A stretch of 64,000 nt of DNA from Blautia luti (GTDB lineage: Bacteria > Bacillota > Clostridia > Lachnospirales > Lachnospiraceae). The number at the start of each line of letters is the position of its first letter. Within the stretch, counting starts at the first letter, position 1. The DNA lies in the NCBI RefSeq assembly GCF_013304735.1, contig NZ_JAAITI010000016.1:18918-82917 (forward strand). Reading direction: 5' to 3'. Shown here in pieces: positions 26,798 through 36,586 of the stretch. Under the pieces are notes generated by a model, which made no database searches, was not told the origin of the DNA, and saw only the letters and a list, made by a program, of their open reading frames with translations. The position numbers were made by a program, and so were the translations under genes.

Positions 26798-28234
26798 TTA
26801 TTCTGCCTCGATCACGTGCATCATATTGGTCACTGCACCACGACCGTTTGTCATGTTAGTCGCAGGGTCTCCTGCTGTAAATACAACAAGGTCTCCTTTA
26901 TGGATCAGATGACGGCTGCGGACAACATTCATAGCCTGAGACATGATATGGTCCGTGGTATCTCTCTGATATCCTTTCAGAGGTGTTACACCCCAGATCA
27001 GCTGAAGCTTATGCTGGATGGTTGAGTTTGGTGTGATCGCATAGATCGGAACCTTCGGGCGGAAATTGGAGATCAGTCTGGCTGTATTTCCACTCATTGT
27101 CGGTGTTACGATAGCGTTCGCTTTCAGGTTCTTTGCAGTACGCACCGTTGCAAGTGCCACTGCACTGGAGATCTTCTCTCTTCCATCCATGGAACGATGT
27201 TCGATAAACACTTTATAATCCAGATGCGGCTCTGTCATCTCTGCGATCTCTGCCATCATCTTAAGGGCATCAACCGGATATTTACCGGCTGCTGTCTCTC
27301 CGGAAAGCATGATCGCATCGGTTCCGTCGTAGATCGCATTGGCAACGTCCGCTACCTCCGCACGTGTCGGACGCGGATTACGGATCATGGAATCCAGCAT
27401 CTGTGTTGCTGTGATAACCGGTGTATAATGTTCATTGCATTTACGGATGATCTCTTTCTGGATGTGCGGCACCTGGCTTGCAGGAATCTCCACGCCAAGA
27501 TCTCCTCTGGCAACCATGATACCATCCGATGCTTCAATGATGGAATCAATGTTCTCAACACCTTCTGCATTCTCAATCTTCGCAATAATACCGATGTCCT
27601 TTCCGCCATTATCATTCAGAAGCTTACGGATCTCACGGATCACCTCTGCGGAACGGACAAAGGATGCCGCGATGAAATCAAATTTCTGCTCGATACCAAA
27701 GATGATATCCTTTTTATCCTGCTCTGTGATTCCCGGAAGATTTACTTTTACATAAGGAACATTTACGCCCTTCTTCTCACCCAGCTCACCGCCGTTTAAG
27801 ATATCACAGACAATATCGGTCCCCTTGATTGCCTTAACCTCAAGCTCGATCAGACCATCATCAATGAGGATCTTGTTTCCCGGTTTTACATCCTTGTAAA
27901 GTGTCTCATATGTGATAGCAACCTTTGTACTATCGCCTTCAAAATCGCCAATTCCAAGTACAAACTGTTTTCCTGCTTCCAGCTTAACCTTCTGTCCGTC
28001 CTTCAAAAGTCTGGTACGGATCTCCGGTCCCTTTGTATCAAGAAGCATCGCGATCGGCATATCCAGCTCCTCACGAAGCTCTTTGATCATATCCACACGG
28101 CCCTTCTGCTCCTCGTGGTCTCCATGAGAAAAGTTAAATCTGGCAATATCCATTCCATTCTCCATAAGAGCTTTCAGAGTTTCCCTGTTGTTGCTGGCAG
28201 GTCCAAGTGTACAGATAATCTTTGTTTTTTTCAT
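26798..28234 (-). CDS. pyk: pyruvate kinase
   Basis: A 478-residue glycolytic enzyme making pyruvate and ATP from phosphoenolpyruvate and ADP. KKTIICTLGPASNN-like N-terminus, FNFSHGDHEEQ, the active-site segment IIAKIENAEGVENID and MVARGDLGVEIP are all present. It is the basic length, without the extra C-terminal PEP-utilising domain found on many Bacillus enzymes. It lies 27 bp after the rhomboid-like gene and 52 bp before lysA on the same strand. Confidence 0.97.
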   Translation of the reverse strand: MKKTKIICTLGPASNNRETLKALMENGMDIARFNFSHGDHEEQKGRVDMIKELREELDMPIAMLLDTKGPEIRTRLLKDGQKVKLEAGKQFVLGIGDFEGDSTKVAITYETLYKDVKPGNKILIDDGLIELEVKAIKGTDIVCDILNGGELGEKKGVNVPYVKVNLPGITEQDKKDIIFGIEQKFDFIAASFVRSAEVIREIRKLLNDNGGKDIGIIAKIENAEGVENIDSIIEASDGIMVARGDLGVEIPASQVPHIQKEIIRKCNEHYTPVITATQMLDSMIRNPRPTRAEVADVANAIYDGTDAIMLSGETAAGKYPVDALKMMAEIAEMTEPHLDYKVFIEHRSMDGREKISSAVALATVRTAKNLKANAIVTPTMSGNTARLISNFRPKVPIYAITPNSTIQHKLQLIWGVTPLKGYQRDTTDHIMSQAMNVVRSRHLIHKGDLVVFTAGDPATNMTNGRGAVTNMMHVIEAE

Positions 28235-28261
28235 AATGATATTCTCCTTCGTTCGTACGTT

Positions 28262-29152
28262 TTACTGTACGTGTTTATGTGTAAATAAATGGTCCTGACA
28301 ATATTCATAATTTCCCTTGCACTTTGAGCAGAAACGGAACTCCAGATTTGGATCATCCTTTTCGGTACGTCCGCAGATCGCGCATTTATGCTTGGCAATT
28401 CCATCTGGTCCATAGCCCGTTCTGGTCGGAGCCATGGCCTTCTTAAACTGCTGTCTCCTGTGAATCTCCTTCGGATTGTAACGGTTCATATCCCGCGTAC
28501 TGAAATAAAAGATCACAAAATTCAAAAGTGATGCTACAATCGGCACAACGCCTACCCAAAGTCCAACTCTAAGATATGATACGATATCCCACGCAATAAA
28601 CAGTCCATATACAAATGCCATCCATTTCATCTTGATGGGGATCACAAACATAAGCAGCAGCTGAAGATCCGGATATGTGACTGCATAGGCAAGGAAAATG
28701 GAAAGACTGATATAATATGTGGTAAAAATGCCACCGCCAAGAGAATAGGTAATCCCATTCATCATCACATAGCCACCTGTAAATACATACAGAAGCACTG
28801 CCGCGATCACAGTGAATAAAAGTCCTGAAAAAATATACAATGTATACCGGAAAGTCCCCCAGGTACGTTCCAGAGAAGTACCAATCGGATAATAGAAGAA
28901 AAAGATTGCGAGAAGGAACATCACAAGATTGCCGGTTCCTCCCACACTGGACGGCGGATAGATCACCCATGTCACCAGTCTCCAGACCTGTCCCTTCATG
29001 ACCATGGACATATCAAGACTCAGCATATCCAAAACTCCCGGAGCAAACATGGCCAGAAAATATCCCAGCACATAGCATCCGATGATGTAAACAGTCAGAT
29101 TCGGAACCCCGAATCTTCCGAATTTACGTTCCAGCTTATCAATAAATTTCAT
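28262..29152 (-). CDS. rhomboid-like membrane protein with C-terminal zinc-binding tail
   Basis: 296 residues with about six membrane segments (about 20-210). The pattern VWRLVTWVIYPP, then GTSLERTWGTFRYTLYIFSG, then IPIKMKWMAFVYG matches the rhomboid/Derlin fold. I do not see the catalytic GxSG serine motif or the catalytic histidine, so it is probably a non-proteolytic member. The cytoplasmic tail has four or more cysteines in CAICGRTEKD and FCSKCKGNYEYC plus histidines at the end, like a zinc ribbon. It lies between corA and pyk with gaps of about 30 bp. Role unknown. Confidence 0.75.
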   Translation of the reverse strand: MKFIDKLERKFGRFGVPNLTVYIIGCYVLGYFLAMFAPGVLDMLSLDMSMVMKGQVWRLVTWVIYPPSSVGGTGNLVMFLLAIFFFYYPIGTSLERTWGTFRYTLYIFSGLLFTVIAAVLLYVFTGGYVMMNGITYSLGGGIFTTYYISLSIFLAYAVTYPDLQLLLMFVIPIKMKWMAFVYGLFIAWDIVSYLRVGLWVGVVPIVASLLNFVIFYFSTRDMNRYNPKEIHRRQQFKKAMAPTRTGYGPDGIAKHKCAICGRTEKDDPNLEFRFCSKCKGNYEYCQDHLFTHKHVQ

Positions 29153-29182
29153 TAAAATCTCCTTTCAGAAAACTTTTGAAAA

Positions 29183-30124
29183 TCAGAAAAACCGCTTCTT
29201 GGAAAGAATGATCGCTGCCACAACACTGATCGCCACAGAAATCAGGATAATGATCAGAAATCCCAACGGACTCCTTGATAAGGGCATACCGGAACCAGCC
29301 ACATTCATTCCATAAGCACTGAACACAATGGTCGGAATGCTCATGACAATGGTAATGATCGCCAGTACCTTCATAACGATATTCATATTATTGGAAATAA
29401 TAGATGCAAAGGCATCCATGGTTCCGTTCAGGATTCCGCTGTACACATTGGCCATTTCGATAGCCTGTTTGTTCTCAGTGATGACATCTTCCAGAAGATC
29501 CGTATCCTCCGGATATTTCTTGATACTGTCTATCTTCAGAAGCTTCTCCAGCACAACCTCGTTGGACCGGAGGGATGTGATAAAGTAAGTCAGGGATTTC
29601 TGCAGCTCCAGAAGCTCGATCAGCTCCTCGTTTCTTGTGGAAAGATGCAGTTTTTCTTCCACCTGCTCACTTTTCTTGTCAATGATACGCAGATAACGCA
29701 GGTACATACTTGCATTTCTGTAAAGGATCTGGAAAATAAAACGGGTCTTCATATAGGTAAAAAAGCTCCGGACTCTTCCTTCCATAAATCTGGTCAGAAC
29801 CGGTGTGTCCTCCAGACAGATGGTAAAGATCATAGACCCTGTCACAATGATACCAAGCGGTATGGTTCCATACCAGTCCTTGTCATTACGCTCCTCGATC
29901 ATAGGAACGTCAACCAGGATCAGTGTATAATTATCCTCAACTTCGATACGTGACCGTTCTTCCTCATCCAAAGGGGATCGTAAATCGTCAACCTCTATAT
30001 CAAACTTCTCGGAAAATTCAAAAATCTCTGTTGCCGTCGGATTCGTCAGCGCAATCCAGCAGCCTTCCTCCGGTTCCTGTATCTGGTGGATGGCTCCGTC
30101 TATTGTCTTGTAAATCCTTACCAC
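29183..30124 (-). CDS. corA: CorA-like magnesium transport protein
   Basis: A 313-residue inner-membrane channel of the CorA family. A long cytoplasmic N-terminal domain is followed by two C-terminal helices, with the signature YGMN between them (FSAYGMNVAGSGMP) and a basic C-terminus KKRFF. Start is GTG 30124 with AAGGGA upstream. ATG 30166 is in frame but has no ribosome site and lies about where transcription should begin. It heads an operon with the rhomboid-like gene, pyk and lysA. Metal could be Mg2+, Co2+ or Ni2+. Confidence 0.88.
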   Translation of the reverse strand: MVRIYKTIDGAIHQIQEPEEGCWIALTNPTATEIFEFSEKFDIEVDDLRSPLDEEERSRIEVEDNYTLILVDVPMIEERNDKDWYGTIPLGIIVTGSMIFTICLEDTPVLTRFMEGRVRSFFTYMKTRFIFQILYRNASMYLRYLRIIDKKSEQVEEKLHLSTRNEELIELLELQKSLTYFITSLRSNEVVLEKLLKIDSIKKYPEDTDLLEDVITENKQAIEMANVYSGILNGTMDAFASIISNNMNIVMKVLAIITIVMSIPTIVFSAYGMNVAGSGMPLSRSPLGFLIIILISVAISVVAAIILSKKRFF

Positions 30125-30177
30125 GATTCCCACTTCCCTTCTTTTGCTTTTCTTTTGCCAGGGCAAAATTCATTTTT

Positions 30178-30206
30178 ATTATAAATAGTCAAAATAGCTT
30201 TGTCAA
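30178..30206 (-). promoter_or_regulatory. sigma-A promoter for the corA-pyk-lysA operon
   Basis: Perfect TTGACA (30201-30206), 17-bp spacer, TATAAT (30178-30183) on the minus strand. Confidence 0.9.
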
Positions 30207-30287
30207 TTCATACATTTTCTTTTTAAAAAAGCTTTTAAATAATTTCACAGGATCTTTACATAAAAATTCATTCTGCTTTCCACGTTC

Positions 30288-30316
30288 TTTACATTTTTTC
30301 CGGCTTCCTATATAAT
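30288..30316 (+). promoter_or_regulatory. sigma-A promoter for aroC
   Basis: TTTACA (30288-30293), 17-bp spacer, TATAAT (30311-30316). It excludes an in-frame ATG at 30315 as the aroC start. Confidence 0.85.
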
Positions 30317-30350
30317 GATTCCAGAATTCCAACGAAAGGAAGTTATACAA

Positions 30351-31445
30351 ATGAGCCAGTCATCATTCGGAAAAAAATTCGTAGTTACCACCTGGGGTGA
30401 ATCTCATGGCAAGGCCATCGGTGCGGTTCTCGACGGCTGCCCGGCGGGCCTCTCTCTCTGCAAGGAAGATATCCAGGTTTTTCTTGACCGGAGGAAACCC
30501 GGCCAGAGCCGCTACACAACTGCCCGTAAGGAAGGAGATCTGGTTGAGATCCTTTCCGGAGTTTTTGAGGGAAAAACTACCGGCACACCAATCTCTCTTC
30601 TGATCCGCAATACCGATCAGCGTTCCAGAGATTACGGAAATATCGCATACTCCTACCGTCCCGGTCATGCAGACTTTACCTTTGACCAGAAATACGGATT
30701 CCGTGATTACCGTGGAGGCGGACGTTCTTCCGGAAGGGAAACCGCCGGACGTGTGGCAGCCGGTGCTATTGCCATCAAGCTGTTAAATGAACTTGGTATT
30801 ACGTTTACCACCTATGCGAAATCCATCGGTCCTGTGGAAATCCAGTCTTTCTCAGAAGAAGAGATCCGGAACAATTCCCTCTGTATGCCAGACGCCGACG
30901 CAGCAAAAAAGGCATCCGCCTATCTCGAGCAGTGTCTCAACAGCCAGGACAGTGCAGGCGGTGTGATCGAATGCCGGATCAAAAATGTTCCTGCTGGTCT
31001 TGGTGATACGGTTTTTGACAAGCTGGATGCCACTCTTGCTCATGCGATCATGTCCATCGGTGCTGTAAAAGCTGTTGAGATCGGTGACGGTATTAATGTG
31101 ACACGTCTTACCGGTTCCGAAGACAACGACGGTTTTGTCCAGAAAGACGGCATCATTTCCAAAACCTCCAACCATGCAGGCGGTATCATGGGCGGTATGA
31201 GTGACGGCAGTGACATTATCCTCCGTGCCCATATCAAACCAACACCATCGATCAGCCAGCCCCAGTCCACCGTAACCAGCTCCGGCGAAAATCTGGAGCT
31301 TGAGATCAAAGGACGCCATGATCCTGTTATTGTTCCACGTGCCGTAGTTGTTGTGGAAGCCATGGCAGCTCTCACAATCACCGATGCACTTTTTGCCAAT
31401 ATGAGCGCACGCATGGACCGCATCCACGAATTCTATCGCAGATAA
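30351..31445 (+). CDS. aroC: chorismate synthase
   Basis: A 364-residue flavin-dependent enzyme that makes chorismate from EPSP, the last shared step to aromatic amino acids. FVVTTWGESHGKAIGAVLDG, RSRDYGNIAYSYRPGHAD, RGGGRSSGRETAGRVAAGAIA and GMSDGSDIILRAHIKPTPSI are its conserved segments. ATG 30351 follows AAAGGAAG at a good distance. It is transcribed alone, away from corA, and ends at a strong terminator. Confidence 0.97.
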   Translation: MSQSSFGKKFVVTTWGESHGKAIGAVLDGCPAGLSLCKEDIQVFLDRRKPGQSRYTTARKEGDLVEILSGVFEGKTTGTPISLLIRNTDQRSRDYGNIAYSYRPGHADFTFDQKYGFRDYRGGGRSSGRETAGRVAAGAIAIKLLNELGITFTTYAKSIGPVEIQSFSEEEIRNNSLCMPDADAAKKASAYLEQCLNSQDSAGGVIECRIKNVPAGLGDTVFDKLDATLAHAIMSIGAVKAVEIGDGINVTRLTGSEDNDGFVQKDGIISKTSNHAGGIMGGMSDGSDIILRAHIKPTPSISQPQSTVTSSGENLELEIKGRHDPVIVPRAVVVVEAMAALTITDALFANMSARMDRIHEFYRR

Positions 31446-31509
31446 AACCGCCCTTATTCCTGAAAGATCCGTGGATTCATCCGTAATGCCAAATGCTTTT
31501 CCAACAAAA

Positions 31510-31554
31510 AACAGACTCAGGGAATCTTATTGCTTATCCCTGAGTCTGTTTTTG
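31510..31554. terminator. terminator after aroC and the lactonase gene
   Basis: A 14-bp perfect stem AACAGACTCAGGGA / TCCCTGAGTCTGTT with a 13-nt loop and TTTTTGT after it. AAAAA before it lets it serve the convergent gene as well. Confidence 0.9.
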
Positions 31555-31595
31555 TATCCGGATATCTGGCCGTTGCAGTCATTTACCGAAAAGAA

Positions 31596-32681
31596 TCATT
31601 TGCAGATGCCATCCACATCTCCCGGCACCGGCCAGATATGGATGCTGTTCGGTGTTTCGATCTTTCTTGGCTTCTCATTCATCATAATAATATTTTTTTC
31701 GTAATCTACTGTAAAAACAGTAATACTGTTACTTCCATGATTTGCAATGGCAATGTGTTTGTTATCCGGGAAGATCATAAGATCTTTCGGATAATCACCG
31801 CTGATCGGAAGGGTAAATTTCTTGGTCAGAAGGCCGGTTTCCTGGTCTACCGCATACATGGTTACTGTGTTCTCACCTGCAGTTGTGCAGAAAAGATATT
31901 TGCCATCTGCAGAAAGAGACATACCTGATGCTGCGTTGTGAATCGCATCATTGGCGTCTTCTTTTCCAAGAGTGGTAATACTCTGGAGCAGCTGGAACTC
32001 CGGGTTCTTGCCGCTTCCGTCATAGCTGTATACCTTAACCTCATTGCTGAGCTCAAAAAGAAGATATGCAAATCTTCCATCATCACTGAAACGGATAATA
32101 CGAGGGCCACTCTCTCTCGGGCAGCGGAGGATGTCAACAAGCTCCAGTTTATCTTTCTTCTTGTTGATCCTGTAGATCTTAACCTGATCAATGCCATTAT
32201 CTACCGCACAGAGATATTTGTTATCCGGTGTGGGGCGGACACAATTTACATGTGGACGGAAGTTACGTTCTGCCACACTTCCAAGTCCTTTATGGAAAAC
32301 ACCGTCCATAACACTTCCCAGACGTCCGTCTTTATGTGTATGTACAACCGTTACCTTACCATCATGATAACCTGCTACATAAAGATATCTTCCGTCTACA
32401 TCTGTTGCAAGATAACAGCCTCGCATTCCGTTAATATCTACGCTGTTAATACGGGAAAGATCTCCATTTTCATCTCTCTCGAATACAGCCACACCTTCAT
32501 CCTCGATGGAGTACAGATATTTACCGTTTTTGGAAACTGCCAGATGAGATGCATTGCTGACCTCTACCTCGCTGCGCTCTGTCAGTGTTCCGTTCTCTAC
32601 ATCTACATCGTATACCTGAATTCCCTTACTGGTTCCATGGGTATATGTTCCCACGTAAGCCACGTACTTCTTTTTTCCCAT
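31596..32681 (-). CDS. beta-propeller lactonase family protein (6-phosphogluconolactonase-like)
   Basis: 361 residues of the seven-bladed propeller lactonase family (the YbhE/Pgl type). KKYVAYVGTYTHGTSKGIQVYD at the start, a repeated blade pattern of YLYV-type strands, and HVNCVRPTPDNKYLCAVDNG and SGPRIIRFSDDGRFAYLLFE are typical. Start is ATG 32681 with AGGAGG; the frame extends upstream through the promoter but has no ribosome site there. Hydrolysis of 6-phosphogluconolactone is possible, but the family also has other substrates. Confidence 0.85.
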   Translation of the reverse strand: MGKKKYVAYVGTYTHGTSKGIQVYDVDVENGTLTERSEVEVSNASHLAVSKNGKYLYSIEDEGVAVFERDENGDLSRINSVDINGMRGCYLATDVDGRYLYVAGYHDGKVTVVHTHKDGRLGSVMDGVFHKGLGSVAERNFRPHVNCVRPTPDNKYLCAVDNGIDQVKIYRINKKKDKLELVDILRCPRESGPRIIRFSDDGRFAYLLFELSNEVKVYSYDGSGKNPEFQLLQSITTLGKEDANDAIHNAASGMSLSADGKYLFCTTAGENTVTMYAVDQETGLLTKKFTLPISGDYPKDLMIFPDNKHIAIANHGSNSITVFTVDYEKNIIMMNEKPRKIETPNSIHIWPVPGDVDGICK

Positions 32682-32727
32682 AAGCTCTGGCCTCCTGCTT
32701 TCACATTCATTACGTATTTTTGTGTTT

Positions 32728-32756
32728 ATTTTATCACAAAGTTTTTTGAAGAACAA
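32728..32756 (-). promoter_or_regulatory. likely promoter for the lactonase gene
   Basis: TTGTTC (32751-32756), 17-bp spacer ending in TGA, TAAAAT (32728-32733) on the minus strand: weak -35, extended -10. Confidence 0.5.
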
Positions 32757-32814
32757 GTTACCATCCTACTATCTTTGTGTAAATTCCTGTGCAAAATCAT
32801 TTTTTTTGCGGAAA

Positions 32815-34095
32815 TTACAGATCTCCCAGGGCGCCTCTCATTGCTTCCAGAGTTTCATCAATCACTTCATCTGTGTGTGCTGTGGAAAGGAACATTGCCT
32901 CAAACTGGGACGGAGCAAGATGGATGCCACGTTTCAGCATTCCCTTGAAATATTTTGCAAAAAGATCCAGGTTGGAGGTTTTTGCGGAAACATAATCTTT
33001 TACTTCCTGATCTGTGAAGAAGATACTTGCCAGGGAAGAATCATAATTTACCTGATATGGAAGACCTTTTTCCTCCACGATTGTCTTCAGTCCGCCGTAA
33101 AGTTTCTCGCCTTTTACTGCCAGATCTTTGTAGATCTCCTGATGCTCATAGAGATATTTCAGCTGTGTGAATCCTGCTGCCATGGCAACCGGATTTCCAC
33201 TTAAAGTACCTGCCTGGTATACAGGGCCACACGGTGAGATCAGCTCCATGATCTCTTTGCGTCCGCCATATGCACCTACCGGCATTCCCGCACCGATAAT
33301 TTTTCCATAGGTGACAAGATCCGGGCGAATGCCAAAATACTCTGCGGCTCCGCCAAAGGCAAGACGGAATCCTGTGATTACCTCATCAAAGATCAGCAAA
33401 CAGTTATGCTCATCACAAAGCTGGCGAAGTCTCTTTAAGAAACCTGGTTTCGGAGGAACTACGCCCATGTTTGCTCCTATTGCCTCCACGATCACTGCCG
33501 CCACATTTCCCTCTTCCTGTTTGAGAAGCGCTTCCACGCTGGCCGCATCATTGTAGGTTGCAGTCATGGTATCCTGTGTGCAGCCTTTGGGAACACCGGC
33601 GCTGTCCGGAATACCGCTTGCCATCACACCGGAACCGGCACTTACTAGAAGGCAGTCACTGTGTCCGTGGTAGCAGCCTGCAAATTTGATGATCTTGTCT
33701 TTTCCGGTGAAACCTCTTGCCGCACGGATGGCACTCATAACAGCCTCTGTTCCGGAGTTTACCATACGAATCATATCTACATGCGGAATATGCTCACAGA
33801 TAAATTCTGCAATCTCCACTTCAATTTCCGTAGCGCATCCAAAGCTCAGGCCATTTTCACAGGCTTTGATCACGCTTTCACGGATCTCCGGGAAATTATG
33901 TCCCAGGATCATCGGGCCCCAGGAATCAATATAATCCACATAGCGGTTTCCATCCACATCATAGATGTAACATTTATCTGCTTTTTCAATAAAACGAGGT
34001 GCCTCACCGATAGCTCCATAAGATCTTACCGGGCTGTTTACGCCTCCCGGTATTCTTTTTACCGCACGCTCAAATAACTGTTCTGATTTTGTCAT
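32815..34095 (-). CDS. hemL: glutamate-1-semialdehyde 2,1-aminomutase
   Basis: A 426-residue PLP enzyme that makes 5-aminolevulinate from glutamate-1-semialdehyde, the product of HemA. The PLP lysine is in TYGKIIGAGMPVGAYGG, and RMVNSGTEAVMSAIRAARG, FAGCYHGHSD and LIFDEVITGFRLAFGGAAEY are family motifs. Last gene of the hem operon; its ATG overlaps the hemB stop by one base (TGATG). A weak hairpin around 32790-32810 follows. Confidence 0.97.
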   Translation of the reverse strand: MTKSEQLFERAVKRIPGGVNSPVRSYGAIGEAPRFIEKADKCYIYDVDGNRYVDYIDSWGPMILGHNFPEIRESVIKACENGLSFGCATEIEVEIAEFICEHIPHVDMIRMVNSGTEAVMSAIRAARGFTGKDKIIKFAGCYHGHSDCLLVSAGSGVMASGIPDSAGVPKGCTQDTMTATYNDAASVEALLKQEEGNVAAVIVEAIGANMGVVPPKPGFLKRLRQLCDEHNCLLIFDEVITGFRLAFGGAAEYFGIRPDLVTYGKIIGAGMPVGAYGGRKEIMELISPCGPVYQAGTLSGNPVAMAAGFTQLKYLYEHQEIYKDLAVKGEKLYGGLKTIVEEKGLPYQVNYDSSLASIFFTDQEVKDYVSAKTSNLDLFAKYFKGMLKRGIHLAPSQFEAMFLSTAHTDEVIDETLEAMRGALGDL

Positions 34096-35078
34096 CAGCC
34101 GATTCTCCCTTCATCCATAAGTCTTGCCAGAAGTTCTGCATAGTAGGTAAGATAGATCTGTGCGCCGGAACGGAATGCTCCGGTAGCCATCTCACCTACG
34201 ATTCTTTCCTCATCGATCCAGCCGTTTGCAGCTGCTGCTTTTACCATTGCATATTCACCGCTGACACTATATGCCGCAACTGGTACATTGGTAGCTTCCT
34301 TTACCTGCCAGATCATATCCTGATATGCAAGAGCCGGTTTTACCATGATGATGTCCGCACCTTCCTCAACATCTGTAAGGGCTTCTTTCAGGCCTTCTCT
34401 GCTGTTGTGTGGGTCCATCTGGTAACTCTTTCTGTCACCAAAAGACGGAGCAGAATCTGCTGCCTCACGGAACGGACCATAAAATGCGGAAGCATATTTT
34501 ACTGCATAGGACATAATCGGAGTTGTATAATGTCCGGCTTTATCCAGGCACTCTCTGATTGCTGCAACACGGCCGTCCATCATATCGGAAGGTGCTACCA
34601 TATCCGCTCCTGCCTCTACGTGGGAAAGTGCTGTTTTTGCAAGAAGATCCAGTGTTTTGTCATTGTCCACATCATGACCGCAGAGAACGCCACAGTGACC
34701 ATGGGAAGTGTACTCACACATGCATACATCTGTTACATAATACAGTTCCGGAAATTTCTCTTTTGCAATGCGAAGAGCTCTCTGAACGATTCCCTCCGGA
34801 TCATAGGCACCGCTGCCCACCTCATCCTTATGGTCAGGAATACCAAAAAACATTACACTGCCAACACCAGCTTTGGAAAGCTGTTCCAGTTTATAGGGAA
34901 GGCGGTCCAGGCTGTAACGGTACTGCCCGGTCATGGACGGAATTTCTTCTTCCTTGTTTTCTCCTTCCATCACAAACATGGGATACATAAGAGAAGATTT
35001 ATCCATTCTTGTCTCACGTACCATCTTACGAAGGTTTTCGCTGCCTCTTAATCTTCTTGGTCTTTTTGTCAGTTCCAT
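34095..35078 (-). CDS. hemB: porphobilinogen synthase (delta-aminolevulinate dehydratase)
   Basis: A 327-residue enzyme joining two 5-aminolevulinate molecules. The two active-site lysines lie in PIMSYAVKYASAFYGPFR and DIIMVKPALAYQD; the metal-site region reads VTDVCMCEYTSHGHCG, with cysteines as in the zinc-binding type. ATG 35078 is chosen because AAGGAG is 9 nt upstream; ATG 35084 would be too close. It lies between cobA/hemD and hemL. Confidence 0.97.
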   Translation of the reverse strand: MELTKRPRRLRGSENLRKMVRETRMDKSSLMYPMFVMEGENKEEEIPSMTGQYRYSLDRLPYKLEQLSKAGVGSVMFFGIPDHKDEVGSGAYDPEGIVQRALRIAKEKFPELYYVTDVCMCEYTSHGHCGVLCGHDVDNDKTLDLLAKTALSHVEAGADMVAPSDMMDGRVAAIRECLDKAGHYTTPIMSYAVKYASAFYGPFREAADSAPSFGDRKSYQMDPHNSREGLKEALTDVEEGADIIMVKPALAYQDMIWQVKEATNVPVAAYSVSGEYAMVKAAAANGWIDEERIVGEMATGAFRSGAQIYLTYYAELLARLMDEGRIG

Positions 35079-35080
35079 GA

Positions 35081-36586
35081 TCATTCGCTCCTTTTCATAT
35101 CCTCCACCAGCTTGACAAGACTGTCAATGGTGGCTTTTTCTGACATATATGCTTTCATTCCAAAGCTCTCAGCTGCCGCCTTCGTCTGTCTGCCGATGCA
35201 GGCCGCCTTAACCTTTGAATAATCCAGTCCTTTTGTTCCCTCCACAAAACCTTTCACAGTGGAGGCACTTGTAAATACTGCACAGCTGATCTGTCCTGTC
35301 TCAAATTCCTTTTTCTCATCAATGAGCTGGCTCTTTTCGTAAAGAGTCTGATAAGTTGGAATATCCTCAACCTCAGCCCCTGCCTGTGCAAGAAATTCCG
35401 TAAGCTTTTCGTTACCTTTTTCCGCCCGCGGGATGAGAATTTTTTCTCCGCCGGAAAGGATCTCTGAAAGTTCCTTTCCAAGGGTATCCCCGTCATATAC
35501 AGACGGCACAAAATCTGCCAGAAGGCCTCTTTCTTTCAGAGCCTTTTTTGTTCCCTCACCGATCACTGCCAGACGGATGCTTCCCATAGCACGGATATCT
35601 TTTCCATGACGGACAAGTTCCTCAAAGAATACTCTTACTCCTGTAGGGCTGGTAAATACAAGCCACTGATAGGTTTCAAGCTGATCCATTGCCTGATAAA
35701 GGCGGCTCTGGTCTTCCATAGGAACCGTACGGATCGCTGGAAGTTCCAGAACCTCCGCTCCTTTTTCACGAAGCTTGTCCGCAGTTCTGGAAACCAGTTC
35801 TTTTGGCCTCGTGACAAGAACTTTCCAGCCTGCAAGAGGCAGTTCTTCATACCAGCCAAATTTTTCTGCCAGTGTACATACCTTACCTACTACTATGATC
35901 GCCGGTGTCTCAATTCCCTGGCGCTTTACCTCTTCTTCCAGGGTGGAAACTGTAGCCACGATCCGCTTCTGGCCAGCTGTCGTTCCTTTCTGCAGGATTG
36001 CCGCAGGCATATCTTTTTCCATACCTGCATTTATAAGACCGGCACAGATATCCGGAAGTGCGGAAACGCCCATCAGAAATACCAGCGTTCCCTTTGTATC
36101 AACAAGTGCACGGAAATCAATGTCATATTCTTCTCCGGCTCTCTTATGTCCTGTGATGATGTGGACTGAGGAACAGAAATCCCTGTGTGTTACCGGAACC
36201 CCGTTATATGCCGGTACTGCAATGGAAGAAGTAACTCCCGGAACAACTTCATAAGGGATTCCATTTTCCCGAAGAAGTTCCAGCTCCTCTCCGCCTCTTC
36301 CGAAAAGGAACGGATCTCCGCCTTTCAGACGTACCACACGAAGGCCTTTTTGCGCCTCTTCCAGAAGTACCTGATTGATATTTTCCTGACGCATGATGTG
36401 GTGGCTGGCACGTTTTCCCACATTGATCAGTTTCACGCCTTCCGGAATCCGTGACAGAACTCCCTGGCCTACCAAGCTGTCATAGACAACCACATCTGCC
36501 TGTTCCAGCACTTTGAGACCTTTTAATGTAAAAAGACCGATATCGCCAGGACCCGCTCCTACCAGCCATACTTTTCCTGTTTTCAT
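35081..36586 (-). CDS. cobA-hemD: uroporphyrinogen-III C-methyltransferase / uroporphyrinogen-III synthase fusion
   Basis: A 501-residue fusion of two enzymes. Residues about 1-245 are the SAM-dependent CobA/SUMT domain (VWLVGAGPGDIGLFTLKG, VVRLKGGDPFLFGRGGEE, VVPGVTSSIAVPAYNGVPVTHR), which makes precorrin-2. Residues about 255-500 are uroporphyrinogen-III synthase HemD (VLVTRPKELVSRTADKLREK, FTSPTGVRVFFEEL, FTSASTVKGFVE). The fusion is common in Clostridia. It directs tetrapyrrole flow to siroheme and the corrinoid needed by AcsC/D. Confidence 0.97.
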   Translation of the reverse strand: MKTGKVWLVGAGPGDIGLFTLKGLKVLEQADVVVYDSLVGQGVLSRIPEGVKLINVGKRASHHIMRQENINQVLLEEAQKGLRVVRLKGGDPFLFGRGGEELELLRENGIPYEVVPGVTSSIAVPAYNGVPVTHRDFCSSVHIITGHKRAGEEYDIDFRALVDTKGTLVFLMGVSALPDICAGLINAGMEKDMPAAILQKGTTAGQKRIVATVSTLEEEVKRQGIETPAIIVVGKVCTLAEKFGWYEELPLAGWKVLVTRPKELVSRTADKLREKGAEVLELPAIRTVPMEDQSRLYQAMDQLETYQWLVFTSPTGVRVFFEELVRHGKDIRAMGSIRLAVIGEGTKKALKERGLLADFVPSVYDGDTLGKELSEILSGGEKILIPRAEKGNEKLTEFLAQAGAEVEDIPTYQTLYEKSQLIDEKKEFETGQISCAVFTSASTVKGFVEGTKGLDYSKVKAACIGRQTKAAAESFGMKAYMSEKATIDSLVKLVEDMKRSE

